This document shows, in pieces, positions 53,308-61,945 of a DNA stretch of 64,000 nucleotides (positions are counted from its first letter, which is position 1; each line of letters starts with the position of its first letter). The position numbers and the translations under genes were made by a program. The DNA is taken from the NCBI RefSeq assembly GCF_017168255.1, contig NZ_JABFAP010000001.1, forward strand, positions 436,041 to 500,040, read 5' to 3'. Under the pieces are notes generated by a model. That model saw nothing but the letters and a program-made list of their open reading frames with translations. It was not told the DNA's origin and did not search any database. Source of the stretch: Agrococcus sp. KRD186 (GTDB lineage Bacteria > Actinomycetota > Actinomycetes > Actinomycetales > Microbacteriaceae).

Positions 53308-55035
53308 ATGGGTTCCCTTGTGCTCATGATCATTGGCCTGGCGATGTTCGCCGGCGGATACATCTTCTACTCGAAATACCTCTCCAAGCGGGTCTACCGG
53401 CTGAACGCCGGCTTCAAGACCCCGGCGCACGAGCTGAACGACGGCATCGACTACGTGCCGACGAACAAGTTCATCCTCTGGGGCCACCACTTCACCTCGG
53501 TCGCGGGCGCCGCCCCGATCGTGGGTCCCGCGATCGCCGTCATCTGGGGCTGGCTCCCCGCGCTCCTCTGGGTGACGATCGGCACCGTCTTCTTCGCGGG
53601 CATGCACGACCTCGGGGCGCTGTGGGCATCGCTGCGCAACAAGGGCAAGTCGATCGGCGCACTCTCCGGCCGCTACATCGGCAAGCGCGGCGCGAACCTC
53701 TTCCTGGTCGTCATCTTCCTGCTGCTGCTCATGGTGATCGCCGCCTTCGCGGTCGTCATCAAGAACCTGCTCATCAGCACGCCCAGCGCCGTCATCCCCG
53801 CCTGGGGCGCGATCATCGTCGCGCTGCTCGTCGGCGTCGCCGTCTACCGGATGAAGTGGCCGCTGATCCCCGTCACGGTGGTCGGCGTCATCGCGCTGTA
53901 CGCCCTGATCCTGCTGGGCGACAGCGTGCCGGTCGTGCTGCCGGAGTCCTTCCTCGGCATGTCGCCGGCGACGTTCTGGATCCTGGCGCTGTTCATCTAC
54001 GGCGCGATCGCCTCGCTGCTGCCGGTGTGGGTGCTGCTGCAGCCGCGCGACTACATCAACGGCGTGCAGCTGTTCATCGGCCTGATCCTGCTCTTCGGCG
54101 CAGTGCTCATCGGTGCGCTCTTCTCGGCCAACCCGCCCGACATCGTCGCCCCGATGATCAACGGCAACCTGCCTGAGGGCACGCCGAGCATGGTGCCGCT
54201 GCTGTTCGTCACCATCGCGTGCGGCGCGATCTCCGGCTTCCACGGCATGGTCTCCTCGGGCACGAGCTCGAAGCAGATCGACAAGGAGACCGACGCCCGC
54301 TTCGTCGGCTACTTCGGCGCAGTCGGCGAGGGCATGCTCTCGCTCGGCACCATCCTCGCCGTGATCGGCGGCATCCAGTCGGTCGGCGAATGGAATGAGA
54401 TCTACAGCGAGTTCGGCGCGGGCGGCGTCACCGCGTTCGTCCAGGGTGGCGGCGCGCTGATGGAGAACGGCCTCGGCCTGCCTGCATCGCTCAGCGCCAC
54501 CGTGCTCGCCACCATGGCGGTGCTGTTCGCCGCCACGACGATGGACACCGGCATGCGACTGCTGCGCTTCATCGTGCAGGAGATCGGCGACGCGGTGAAG
54601 GTCAAGATCACGAAGATCCCGGCGACACTGGTGGTCGTCGTGGTCGGCCTCGGCCTCACCTTCTCGCAGGGGCTCGGCGGCGAGGGCGGCCTGCGCATCT
54701 GGCCGCTGTTCGGCACCACGAACCAGATCATGGCGTCGCTGACGCTGTCGATCATCGCGGTGATGCTCATCCGCAAGCGGCGCAATCCGTGGCCCGCCAT
54801 CATCCCGCTCGTGCTGGTGTTCGTGCTGTCGTTCTGGGCGGCGATCGAGCAGCTGTTCAGCTTCACCGCGCCCGGCAACGAGGACTGGCTGCTGTTCGCG
54901 CTCGACGTCATCATCATCGTGGCGAGCGTCTGGGTCGCCGTCGAGGCGGTCGGCGCGATGCGACGGGCGCTCAAGGACCCGCCCGAGCCTGAGGACGAGG
55001 ATGCCGAGCTCACGGCCGTCCGTGAGAACGTCTGA
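53308..55035 (+). CDS. cstA: Carbon starvation protein CstA (pyruvate/peptide transporter family)
   Basis: This 575-residue polytopic protein of the CstA family transports pyruvate (BtsT/CstA) or peptides. Family hallmarks include GHHFTSVAGAAPIVGPAIA (19 residues), DLGALWASLRNKG, GFHGMVSSGTSSKQ and the Fe-S-like-free core of about 14 to 16 helices. It is shorter than the E. coli protein (about 700), as is normal for Gram-positive members. ATG 53308 follows AAGGGGAG. TAGGCT at about 53233 is the likely -10. The next two genes follow at 3 nt and a 10-nt overlap, forming one operon. Confidence 0.95.
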   Translation: MGSLVLMIIGLAMFAGGYIFYSKYLSKRVYRLNAGFKTPAHELNDGIDYVPTNKFILWGHHFTSVAGAAPIVGPAIAVIWGWLPALLWVTIGTVFFAGMHDLGALWASLRNKGKSIGALSGRYIGKRGANLFLVVIFLLLLMVIAAFAVVIKNLLISTPSAVIPAWGAIIVALLVGVAVYRMKWPLIPVTVVGVIALYALILLGDSVPVVLPESFLGMSPATFWILALFIYGAIASLLPVWVLLQPRDYINGVQLFIGLILLFGAVLIGALFSANPPDIVAPMINGNLPEGTPSMVPLLFVTIACGAISGFHGMVSSGTSSKQIDKETDARFVGYFGAVGEGMLSLGTILAVIGGIQSVGEWNEIYSEFGAGGVTAFVQGGGALMENGLGLPASLSATVLATMAVLFAATTMDTGMRLLRFIVQEIGDAVKVKITKIPATLVVVVVGLGLTFSQGLGGEGGLRIWPLFGTTNQIMASLTLSIIAVMLIRKRRNPWPAIIPLVLVFVLSFWAAIEQLFSFTAPGNEDWLLFALDVIIIVASVWVAVEAVGAMRRALKDPPEPEDEDAELTAVRENV

Positions 55036-55038
55036 CGC

Positions 55039-55332
55039 GTGAAGCACAGCATCGCGACCCAGCGCCGGGGGGAGTTCTCCCGGCGCTGGGCCGCGCTGCG
55101 CGACGGACTGCACGAGTTCTACGTCGGCCCGTACCGCGACACCTTCCTGCGCGAGAAGCGCGATGAGGACGACCTGTTCATGATCGTCGTGCTGGGGGAG
55201 GCGCTCGGCGTTCCCGACCCCGCGGCGTACTACTCCGCCGAGCTGATGCCCGCCGTCTGGCAGGATTTCCACGCCTGGCACCGCCGCATCGGCATCCCCG
55301 ACTCACCCCTGGATCACGTCGCATGCTGCTAG
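55039..55332 (+). CDS. cory-CC-star protein (small protein ending Cys-Cys)
   Basis: This 97-residue protein ends DHVACC followed directly by the stop codon, the hallmark of the actinobacterial cory-CC-star family. The rest has many charged and aromatic residues (GLHEFYVGPYRDTFLREKRDE, shown as EFYVGPYRDTFLREK; VWQDFHAWHRRIG) and no membrane helix. The two terminal Cys codons and stop (TGCTGCTAG) are read in another frame as the first codons of the next gene (ATG CTG CTA), so the CC tail and the ATPase start are coded by the same bases. The function is unknown. A terminal CC could bind metal or take a lipid. Confidence 0.85.
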   Translation: MKHSIATQRRGEFSRRWAALRDGLHEFYVGPYRDTFLREKRDEDDLFMIVVLGEALGVPDPAAYYSAELMPAVWQDFHAWHRRIGIPDSPLDHVACC

Positions 55333-56288
55333 ACCTCGCGCGCTCACGGCGCATCCTGTTCGTCGGCGGCAAGGGCGGGGTCGGGAAGACCTCGGTCGCT
55401 GCCGCGCTTGCCCTGGCCCGTGCGCGGGACGGCGCTCGGGTGCTGGTGGTCTCGACCGACCCGGCGCACAGCCTCGGCGAGGCGTGGGATCACAGGCTCT
55501 CGGATGCGTCCACGCGCGTCTACGAGGCCGGTGCCGGCTTCGTCGATGCGGTCGAGATCGACCCGCAGTCGACGATCGACCGGCACTTCGCGACGGTCGC
55601 CGACACGATGACGCGGCTGCTGCCCGATCGCCTGCACCAGTCGGCCCGGGATCACCTGGATCAGGCGCGTTCCGCGCCCGGCAGCCATGAGTCGGCCGTG
55701 CTCGAGCGCATCGCGCAGCTGATCGAGAGCAGCGCCGACACGCACGATCTCGTGATCTTCGACACCGCGCCCTCCGGGCACACCCTGCGCCTGCTGGCAC
55801 TGCCGCAGCAGCTGACCGGCTGGACCGAGACGCTGCTGGCCAGCCGCGACCGCTCGGAGCGATTCGCCGCCGCGGCGCGCAGCGTCGTCGGCACGAAGGA
55901 TCCCGAGCCGACCGCCGACAGTGAGCTGCGGCGCACCCTGATCGCGCGCCGCGATCGCTTCGCGCACATGCGCACCAGCATCACCGACCCCGAGCAGACC
56001 TCGTTCATCGTCGTGGGCATCGCCGAGCGGCTGCCGGTCGCGGAGTCGATCGAGGTCGTGCGCCAGCTCGACGCGCTCGGCATCGCCCCGGCCGCGATCG
56101 TCGTGAACCGGCGGTCGCCGAGCGATGCGGGGCCGGTGCTCGCCGAGCGCCGCGAGCGCGAGGAAGAGCACCTCGCGGTGCTGCGCGCTGCCGCGGAGGG
56201 CATCCCGATCACGCAGATCCCCCTGCTGCCCGGCGACCTCGCCGGCGGCGACGCGCTGGCGGCGCTCGCCGATCAGCTCATCGATTAG
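55323..56288 (+). CDS. ArsA/Get3-family ATPase
   Basis: The 321-residue single-domain ATPase has the deviant P-loop GGKGGVGKTS at residues 15-24, the switch I VSTDPAHSLGEAWD and switch II FDTAPSGHTLRLL. It contains no cysteine at all. It therefore lacks both the As(III) sites of ArsA and the zinc CxxC of Get3, and no ars genes are near; arsenite export is unlikely. In the cory-CC-star context it is a standing partner of the small CC protein and CstA. A targeting or gating role for the membrane transporter is a reasonable guess. Confidence 0.9.
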   Translation: MLLDLARSRRILFVGGKGGVGKTSVAAALALARARDGARVLVVSTDPAHSLGEAWDHRLSDASTRVYEAGAGFVDAVEIDPQSTIDRHFATVADTMTRLLPDRLHQSARDHLDQARSAPGSHESAVLERIAQLIESSADTHDLVIFDTAPSGHTLRLLALPQQLTGWTETLLASRDRSERFAAAARSVVGTKDPEPTADSELRRTLIARRDRFAHMRTSITDPEQTSFIVVGIAERLPVAESIEVVRQLDALGIAPAAIVVNRRSPSDAGPVLAERREREEEHLAVLRAAAEGIPITQIPLLPGDLAGGDALAALADQLID

Positions 56289-56539
56289 CCGAGCCGAGCC
56301 GGCACCGCGGTCTCAGGTGCTGACGATGGCTGTGGCTGCGTCGAGATGCTTCGCGGTGCTTGCGCTCGACGCCCTGCGAAGCGCGTTGATGGCGGCCCGA
56401 CGAGACTGAGCGCTCATCTTGTATCCGAGAACTTCGCCTTCATGTGACGATTCCGGCACGGTTGAATCGAAAATGGAACGCAAGCGCGCAGCGCCAGGCG
56501 CGCTCAGCCAGGCGCGGCGCGCCGATCGCTCGGTTCGGC

Positions 56540-56680
56540 TCGGAAACGTACCTCGAGGGTGTCGTTCGTCTCGATGACCTGGCGCACGCGAGCGCGCCGA
56601 TCGCAGAGGTGCCGCGGCTGCCTGGAAACCTCGTCGGCAGCGGCGCGCTGGCGGCGCTGGTCGATGAGTTCGTGGGGCAT
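56540..56680. pseudogene. Chimeric remnant of a metQ end and an ArsA-ATPase end
   Basis: Bases 56540-56587 match the 3' end of the intact metQ (57679-57726) at 39 of 48 positions. On the minus strand they still read VRQVIETNDTLEVRF, with the stop codon mutated to CGA. From 56588 the plus strand reads PIAEVPRLPGNLVGSGALAALVDEFV, close to the C-terminus PITQIPLLPGDLAGGDALAALADQLI of the intact ATPase 300 nt upstream (each shown here only in part). The two pieces are fused in an order that neither flanking gene shows. The rest of 56289-56728 holds no clear gene; a 34-codon minus-strand frame at 56313-56417 (MSAQSRRAAINALRR...) has no support. Confidence 0.65.
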
Positions 56681-56728
56681 CGAACGGCTGAACCTTCGCA
56701 GCGACGCAGACGCGGCGTGATGGCGGCG

Positions 56729-57643
56729 TCAGCGGCTGTGCGTGAGCACGAAGGCGATGATCGTCTCGAGGTAGCCGGCCGCGAAGTCGTGCTCGCCCGC
56801 GTGCGCCATGCGGTGGCCTGCGCCGGGCAGCACGGCCAGCTGCAGCAGCGCCGGATCGACGGCCGCGCGCAGCGCCTCGACGCTCGCCGCGGTGGGCGTC
56901 AGCGCATCGTCGGCGCCGAAGATCGCGAGCATCGGCACGCGCAGGGAACGCATGCGCGGCAGCGGGTCGAAGGCGGCCAACTGCACGAACAGGCTCCAGA
57001 GGCGCTCGTCGGGGACATCGCCCTCGAGCAGATGCGCCAGCTCGTCGCCGCGCTCGTCGACGAGCGCGAGCATCTGCGCGTGCGTCGCACCGGCCTCGGC
57101 GAGCGCGAAGAACGCGTCGACCGCTGCTTCGGCTCGGGCACGGTCCGCATCGCTGCGCGCGATCCGGTCGAGTGTGCGTGTGCTGGCGAATCGCTCGGCG
57201 ACGCCGGCGCGCACGGCGGGTCCGGCACTCGTGATGACGAAAGCGATCTCGCCCAGCGCCGCGCGATCGGCTGCATCGACCACGACCCATCCGCCCTCGC
57301 TGTGGCCGAAGGTGCCGCATGGCACGCCGGGCACGTGCGCTGCGGCGGACCCGAGGCCGGCGAGCAGATCGGCGGCCTGCCGCTCGATGCCTGCTTCGAG
57401 CCATGAGCCTTCGGAGCCGCCGACGCCGCGCTTGTCGAACGAGGCGACGGCGATGCCCGCGCGCAGCAGGGGAGTGCGGATGCGCGGGAAGAGGTCGCCG
57501 TTGTCGCGGTCGGCGGGACCCGAGCCGGGATGCATCACGAGCAGCGCGAGCGGGTCGCCGGCCGGCACCCAGAGGCTGCCGGCCAGGGCGACCCCGCCGC
57601 TGCGCGCGACGAGAGGCAGTGGCACAGTGGGCTCATGCTTCAC
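56729..57643 (-). CDS. Alpha/beta-hydrolase fold protein
   Basis: This 304-residue alpha/beta hydrolase has the nucleophile elbow GHSEGG (Ser115), an oxyanion segment HPGSGPADRDNGD and the Asp/His pair in IFGADDALTP and GAGHRM. PADRDNGD is typical of the dienelactone/acyl-peptide-hydrolase-like esterases sometimes called YqiA/FrsA-like. There is no signal peptide. The substrate is unknown. It is divergent from nothing close and follows metQ on the same strand with about 37 nt between them, so read-through from the metQ promoter is likely. Confidence 0.88.
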   Translation of the reverse strand: MKHEPTVPLPLVARSGGVALAGSLWVPAGDPLALLVMHPGSGPADRDNGDLFPRIRTPLLRAGIAVASFDKRGVGGSEGSWLEAGIERQAADLLAGLGSAAAHVPGVPCGTFGHSEGGWVVVDAADRAALGEIAFVITSAGPAVRAGVAERFASTRTLDRIARSDADRARAEAAVDAFFALAEAGATHAQMLALVDERGDELAHLLEGDVPDERLWSLFVQLAAFDPLPRMRSLRVPMLAIFGADDALTPTAASVEALRAAVDPALLQLAVLPGAGHRMAHAGEHDFAAGYLETIIAFVLTHSR

Positions 57644-57680
57644 GCCGCGAGGGTACTCGCCTGCTGGGAGCGCGCGTCGC

Positions 57681-58499
57681 TCAGAAGCTGACCTCGATCG
57701 TCTCGTTCGCCTCGATCACCTGGCGCACCTCGTCGCTCGTGAACGCAGCACGCAGCGCTTCGGTCGCCGCGCTGTCCGCATTCTCCTCAAGCACGGCGAG
57801 CTGCAGGGTGAAGCGGTCGTCGAGCTCGGTGATGAGGCCGTCGTCCTGGGGGTTGAGGCCGAGAGCGGCGATGTGCGAGGGCCACTGGAACGTCAGGTCG
57901 GCCTCCTCGTACGCGGTGTTCAGCGACGAGATCGGCACCTCCAGGAACTCGACGTCCTTAGGGTTCTCGGCGATGTCGACGATCGTCGCCTGGTAGGGGT
58001 CGATCTCGGGGTCGAGGCCGATGACACCCTCGGCGTCGAGCAGCGCGAGCGCCCGGCCGAGGTTCGAGCCGTCGTTCGGCACGGCGATCGTCGCGCCCTG
58101 CGGCAGGTCGGCGATGTCGTCGATCGAGCTCGAGTAGAAGGCGATCACGAAGTTGTACACCGGCTGCACTGCCACGAGCGAGCCGTCGTTGCCGGCGTTG
58201 AACTCCTGCATGTAGGGCTCGTGCTGCGAGAAGTTCGCGTCGACCTCACCCTGCTGCAGCACCACGTTGGCGGTGATGTAGTCGGCGATCTCGACCATCT
58301 CGATCTCATAGCCGTCCTCGATCGCCTCGGCAGCGGCGAGCACCACGTCGGTCATCGGCGACTGCACCGCGGCGACCTGGAGCACGGTCGGCTCGGCGGC
58401 CGCATCGGTGTTCTCGGTCGGCGCGGCCGCGCTGCAGCCTGCCAGTGCCAGTGCGGCGACGATGGTGCCGGCGAGCGCGCCGATTCGGGTGTGCTTCAT
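57681..58499 (-). CDS. metQ: NLPA/MetQ-family methionine-binding lipoprotein
   Basis: This 272-residue substrate-binding lipoprotein has a signal peptide with lipobox ALAGC (Cys22 becomes lipidated) and the NLPA fold (YITANVVLQQGEVDANFSQHEPYMQEF, given as LQQGEVDANFSQHEPYMQ; IAVPNDGSNLGRALALL). It should capture D/L-methionine or a related substrate for MetNI. Those two genes lie 4 kb away on the opposite strand, separated by the restriction gene and two others. A minus-strand TATACT (58563-58568) is the likely -10, with the shared motif at 58546-58560 over the start site. Confidence 0.92.
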   Translation of the reverse strand: MKHTRIGALAGTIVAALALAGCSAAAPTENTDAAAEPTVLQVAAVQSPMTDVVLAAAEAIEDGYEIEMVEIADYITANVVLQQGEVDANFSQHEPYMQEFNAGNDGSLVAVQPVYNFVIAFYSSSIDDIADLPQGATIAVPNDGSNLGRALALLDAEGVIGLDPEIDPYQATIVDIAENPKDVEFLEVPISSLNTAYEEADLTFQWPSHIAALGLNPQDDGLITELDDRFTLQLAVLEENADSAATEALRAAFTSDEVRQVIEANETIEVSF

Positions 58500-58545
58500 G
58501 GGGATGCTGCTCTCTGCTCGACGGCGCGGTCAGCGCGCTGGAGGG

Positions 58546-58560
58546 ATTGTTGAACTCAGT
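58546..58560. promoter_or_regulatory. Shared motif ATTGTTGAACTCAGT over the metQ start region
   Basis: ATTGTTGAACTCAG here and ATTGTTGTACTCAG at 62471-62484 upstream of metN match at 13 of 14 bases. This copy lies just downstream of the metQ -10, where a bound repressor would block transcription. Confidence 0.5.
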
Positions 58561-58644
58561 CCAGTATAGGCGACTGGTGGGCGCTGGTTCGAGCGGCCGC
58601 GGCGCGGCGACCTCCCCGTCGGTGCGCTCGCATAGGGTCGGGCT

Positions 58645-61440
58645 GTGGCCAAATCCCTCTCGCTGAACGAGATCCGCAACCGCGCCGCGCGCTTCGCGCT
58701 CGAGTGGGCGGATGCGCCGGGTGACGAGAGGCAGGATGCGCAGTCGTTCGTGCGGGACCTGCTCGGCGTCTATGGCATCACCAAGACGCGCGCGGCGTTC
58801 TACGAGAAGCGCTCGCGCCGCTCCTCGACAGGCGCCCAGGGCTACATCGACGCGCTCATCCCAGGTGTTGCGCTGATCGAGATGAAGAGCGCCGGCAAGG
58901 ATCTCGCCGAGGCCGAGCGGCAGGCGCTCGACTACATCGACGCGCTCTCCGACCCAGAGGTGCCGAACTGGGTCATCACCTCGGACTTCCGCCGCTTCCG
59001 GATCCTCGACCTGGCCGCCGAGGGCGACGACGTGCTCGAGTTCGATCTCGCCGAGCTGCGCGACCACGCGGACCGGCTGGCCTTCTTCGCCGGCTACGGC
59101 CAGCGCGCCTTCGGCTCGAAGGAGCAGGAGCGGGCGTCGATCGACGCCGCCCGGCTCATGGCCTCGCTGTACGAGGCGCTCGGCGGCTCGGGTTACGACG
59201 ATCACGAGGCGAGCGTCTTCCTGGTGCGCACGCTGTTCGCGTTGTACGCCGACGACGCGGGCGTATGGGAGCGCGACCTCTTCCTCGAGTTCCTCGAGAC
59301 CCGCACTGCAGAGGACGGCAGCGACCTCGGGCCGCAGTTGTCCCTGCTCTACCAGGTGATGGGGCGCGAGCCGCAGCGGCGCCAGACGAACCTCGACGAG
59401 CTGATCAAGCGGTTCCCCTATGTCAACGGCGGCATCTTCGAGGAGCCGCTGAGCATCCCGAGCTTCGAGCGCACGATGCGCGAGCGGCTGCTGGCGGCGG
59501 CGATGTTCAACTGGTCTGAGATCTCGCCCGCCATCTTCGGTTCGCTGTTCCAGGCGGTGAAGGACAAGAAGGCGAGGCGCGAGCTCGGCGAGCACTACAC
59601 GACCGAGACCAACATCCAGAAGCTCATTGGGCCGATGTTCCTCGACGAGTTGCGTCAGCGCTTCGCCGACGGGTTCCACGATGCGAAGGGGCTGCGCAAG
59701 CTGCGTGACGACATGGGTCGGATGCGGCTCCTCGACCCCGCGTGCGGGTGCGGAAACTTCCTGGTCGTCACCTACCGCGACATGCGCGCGCTCGATCTCG
59801 AGATCCTGCAGCGACTCCAGCAGTTGGGCAGCGCCGACGTGACGCTGGCCTTCGTCGATGAGGACCTGCCGGTGCGGCTCAGCAGCTTCCACGGCATCGA
59901 ACTGGAGGAGTGGCCGGCACGCATCGCCGCCACCGCGATGCACCTGGTCGACCACCAGGCGAACAAGGCGATGGAGCTCGCGCTCGGCCAGGCGCCGGAG
60001 GCACTGCCGCTCGACAAGATCGAGACGATCGTCGTCGGCAACGCGCTGCGCGTCGACTGGACGTCTGTGGTGCCGCCGACGACGTCGCTCCACGTCATGG
60101 GCAACCCCCCGTTCCTGGGGCATGCCAGTCGCAGCGAGGAGCAGGCTCAAGACCTCCGCGACGCGTGGCACCGCAAGGACATCGGACGCCTCGACTACGT
60201 AACGGGCTGGTATGCGAAGTCGCTCGACCTGTTCGCGCGTGACGGCTACGACGGGCAGTTCGCGTTCGTCTCCACGAACTCGATCACGCAGGGTGAGCCG
60301 GTGCCCGCCCTCTTCGGTGCTGTGTTCGGCGCCGGATGGCGCATCAAGTTCGCGCACCGTACGTTCGCCTGGACGAGCGAGGCGCCCGGCGCCGCAGCTG
60401 TCCACTGCGTGGTCGTCGGCTTCGACCGGGCCACCAGCAGCGCCGCATGGCTCTTCGACTATGACGAGCTTCGTGGTGAACCGCATCGTGTGCCGGTGAA
60501 GCACGGCATCAACGGGTATCTGGTCGACGGTCCAAGAGTGCTCGTCGAGCAGCGTAGCCGCGGGCCGATCGGCTCAGACCTGCCGCCGATGGTGTTCGGC
60601 AACGTGCCTCGGGACGGCGGGCACCTGATCATCGAACGGGATGTGGCGCAGGAGTTCGCATCGGACCCTGTCGCGACGAAGTACCTGCGCCGCTACTTGG
60701 GAGCGAGGGAGCTGATCCACAGCGAGATGCGATGGTGCCTATGGCTGGTCGATCTCGATCCCGGTGACCTCGCGAAGTCGCAGCGGCTCAAGTCGCGGAT
60801 CGATGCCGTGCGGACCTGGCGGCTGGAGAGCAAGGCGAAGCAGGCCAGAGACGCCGCGGCGACGCCGCACCTCTTCTGGTATCGCTCGCACGCTGAGATT
60901 CCGCATCTGATGGTGCCGAGCGTCTCCAGTGAGAACCGTCTGTTCCTGCCCGCGGGGCGCTTCGGTCCGGAGGTCATCAGCAGCAATCTGAACTACACCG
61001 CCGAGGATCCTGATGGGCTTGCGTTCGCCGTCATCTCGTCGTCGCTCTTCATGACGTGGTTGCGCACGACCGGTGGCAAGCTGGAATCTCGGCTGCGCTT
61101 TTCCAACACCCAGGTCTGGAACACGTTCCCGCTGCCTGCGCTGAGCAGCGCGCAACGTTCCGCGATGATCGCGGGCGGTCAGACCGTGCTCGATGCCCGT
61201 GCGCTCCGGCCCGAGCGGTCGCTCGCCGATCACTACAACCCGCTGGCGATGGCGCCGGAGCTGCTGCAGGCGCACCGGAAGCTCGACGCCGCGGTCGACG
61301 CGGTGCTCGGCCTCAAGGGCAGCGTCGATGAACTCGATCGGCAGCGCGCCCTCTTCGAGAGCTACGAGCGGATGATCGCTGCCGGCCAGCTTGCGACTCA
61401 GCCGAAGCCTCGCACCAAGCGCGCCGCCGTCAAAGCTTGA
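58645..61440 (+). CDS. MmeI-like type IIL restriction-modification enzyme (fused nuclease, methyltransferase, specificity)
   Basis: This 931-residue single-chain enzyme has a nuclease site D-x9-E-M-K (Asp69, Glu79, Lys81), the spacing known for MmeI. The adenine-methyltransferase motifs are DPACGCGNFL (about 365-374, with Cys for the usual Ser) and GNPPF (about 486), and the C-terminal target-recognition domain is intact (NLNYTAEDPDGLAFAVISSS, 20 residues). It would both cut and protect DNA at an asymmetric site and needs no partner gene. The motifs look active. It splits the methionine importer genes, suggesting insertion. It is leaderless: TAGGGT (58633-58638) ends 6 nt before GTG 58645. 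Confidence 0.9.
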   Translation: MAKSLSLNEIRNRAARFALEWADAPGDERQDAQSFVRDLLGVYGITKTRAAFYEKRSRRSSTGAQGYIDALIPGVALIEMKSAGKDLAEAERQALDYIDALSDPEVPNWVITSDFRRFRILDLAAEGDDVLEFDLAELRDHADRLAFFAGYGQRAFGSKEQERASIDAARLMASLYEALGGSGYDDHEASVFLVRTLFALYADDAGVWERDLFLEFLETRTAEDGSDLGPQLSLLYQVMGREPQRRQTNLDELIKRFPYVNGGIFEEPLSIPSFERTMRERLLAAAMFNWSEISPAIFGSLFQAVKDKKARRELGEHYTTETNIQKLIGPMFLDELRQRFADGFHDAKGLRKLRDDMGRMRLLDPACGCGNFLVVTYRDMRALDLEILQRLQQLGSADVTLAFVDEDLPVRLSSFHGIELEEWPARIAATAMHLVDHQANKAMELALGQAPEALPLDKIETIVVGNALRVDWTSVVPPTTSLHVMGNPPFLGHASRSEEQAQDLRDAWHRKDIGRLDYVTGWYAKSLDLFARDGYDGQFAFVSTNSITQGEPVPALFGAVFGAGWRIKFAHRTFAWTSEAPGAAAVHCVVVGFDRATSSAAWLFDYDELRGEPHRVPVKHGINGYLVDGPRVLVEQRSRGPIGSDLPPMVFGNVPRDGGHLIIERDVAQEFASDPVATKYLRRYLGARELIHSEMRWCLWLVDLDPGDLAKSQRLKSRIDAVRTWRLESKAKQARDAAATPHLFWYRSHAEIPHLMVPSVSSENRLFLPAGRFGPEVISSNLNYTAEDPDGLAFAVISSSLFMTWLRTTGGKLESRLRFSNTQVWNTFPLPALSSAQRSAMIAGGQTVLDARALRPERSLADHYNPLAMAPELLQAHRKLDAAVDAVLGLKGSVDELDRQRALFESYERMIAAGQLATQPKPRTKRAAVKA

Positions 61441-61456
61441 CCGAGCGCTCTTCGCA

Positions 61457-61945
61457 TCATGACCCGAGCAGCTCCGACACGATCGCGGTCTTCGACTGCG
61501 TGTAGTCGTCCCATCCGACGGAGGAGGCCGCAGACCGCTGCTTGACCGCGAGGTACTTGGCTCGAGCCGACGCATCGGTGCGAAGGATGTCGCGGAAGCG
61601 CAGGCGCCGTTCCCAGCCGGTGCCGTCGAGATCGAGGACGTGGATCACGTAGGCGCGAGCTGAGCGATCGGGCGAACTCAGCCAGGTATGGCCGGCCCGG
61701 CCACCTTCATGGTCGAACCCGTGCTGCGCCAAGACCTCGGTTGCCTCGTCGACGCGGTCGGCGGGCATGCCGACGGCGAGGTCTACCACCGGCTTCGCGG
61801 GGAGGTCGGGCACGGAGGTCGAGCCGATGTGCTCGATTACTGCCTCCGGCAGCAGCCTCGAGATCCGGCCCGCCATGTCACGCGCCAAGCGGCTCCACTC
61901 CTCGTGCTCGCTCGCGGCGAGGACGACGCGCTGCTCCGATGTCAT
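61457..61945 (-). CDS. GrpB family protein (UPF0157)
   Basis: This 162-residue protein is of the GrpB/UPF0157 family, a nucleotidyltransferase-like fold. EHIGSTSVPDLPAKPVVDLAVG (shown as EHIGSTSVPDLPAKPVVDL) is the family signature, with GST and D-x-A as in nucleotidyltransferases. HTWLSSPDRSARAYVIHV and RFRDILRTDASAR follow. The biochemical role is unsettled; some bacterial homologues are stand-alone and some are fused to dephospho-CoA kinase. It overlaps the upstream DUF3054 gene by 4 nt (ATGA), so it is translated from that transcript. Confidence 0.88.
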   Translation of the reverse strand: MTSEQRVVLAASEHEEWSRLARDMAGRISRLLPEAVIEHIGSTSVPDLPAKPVVDLAVGMPADRVDEATEVLAQHGFDHEGGRAGHTWLSSPDRSARAYVIHVLDLDGTGWERRLRFRDILRTDASARAKYLAVKQRSAASSVGWDDYTQSKTAIVSELLGS

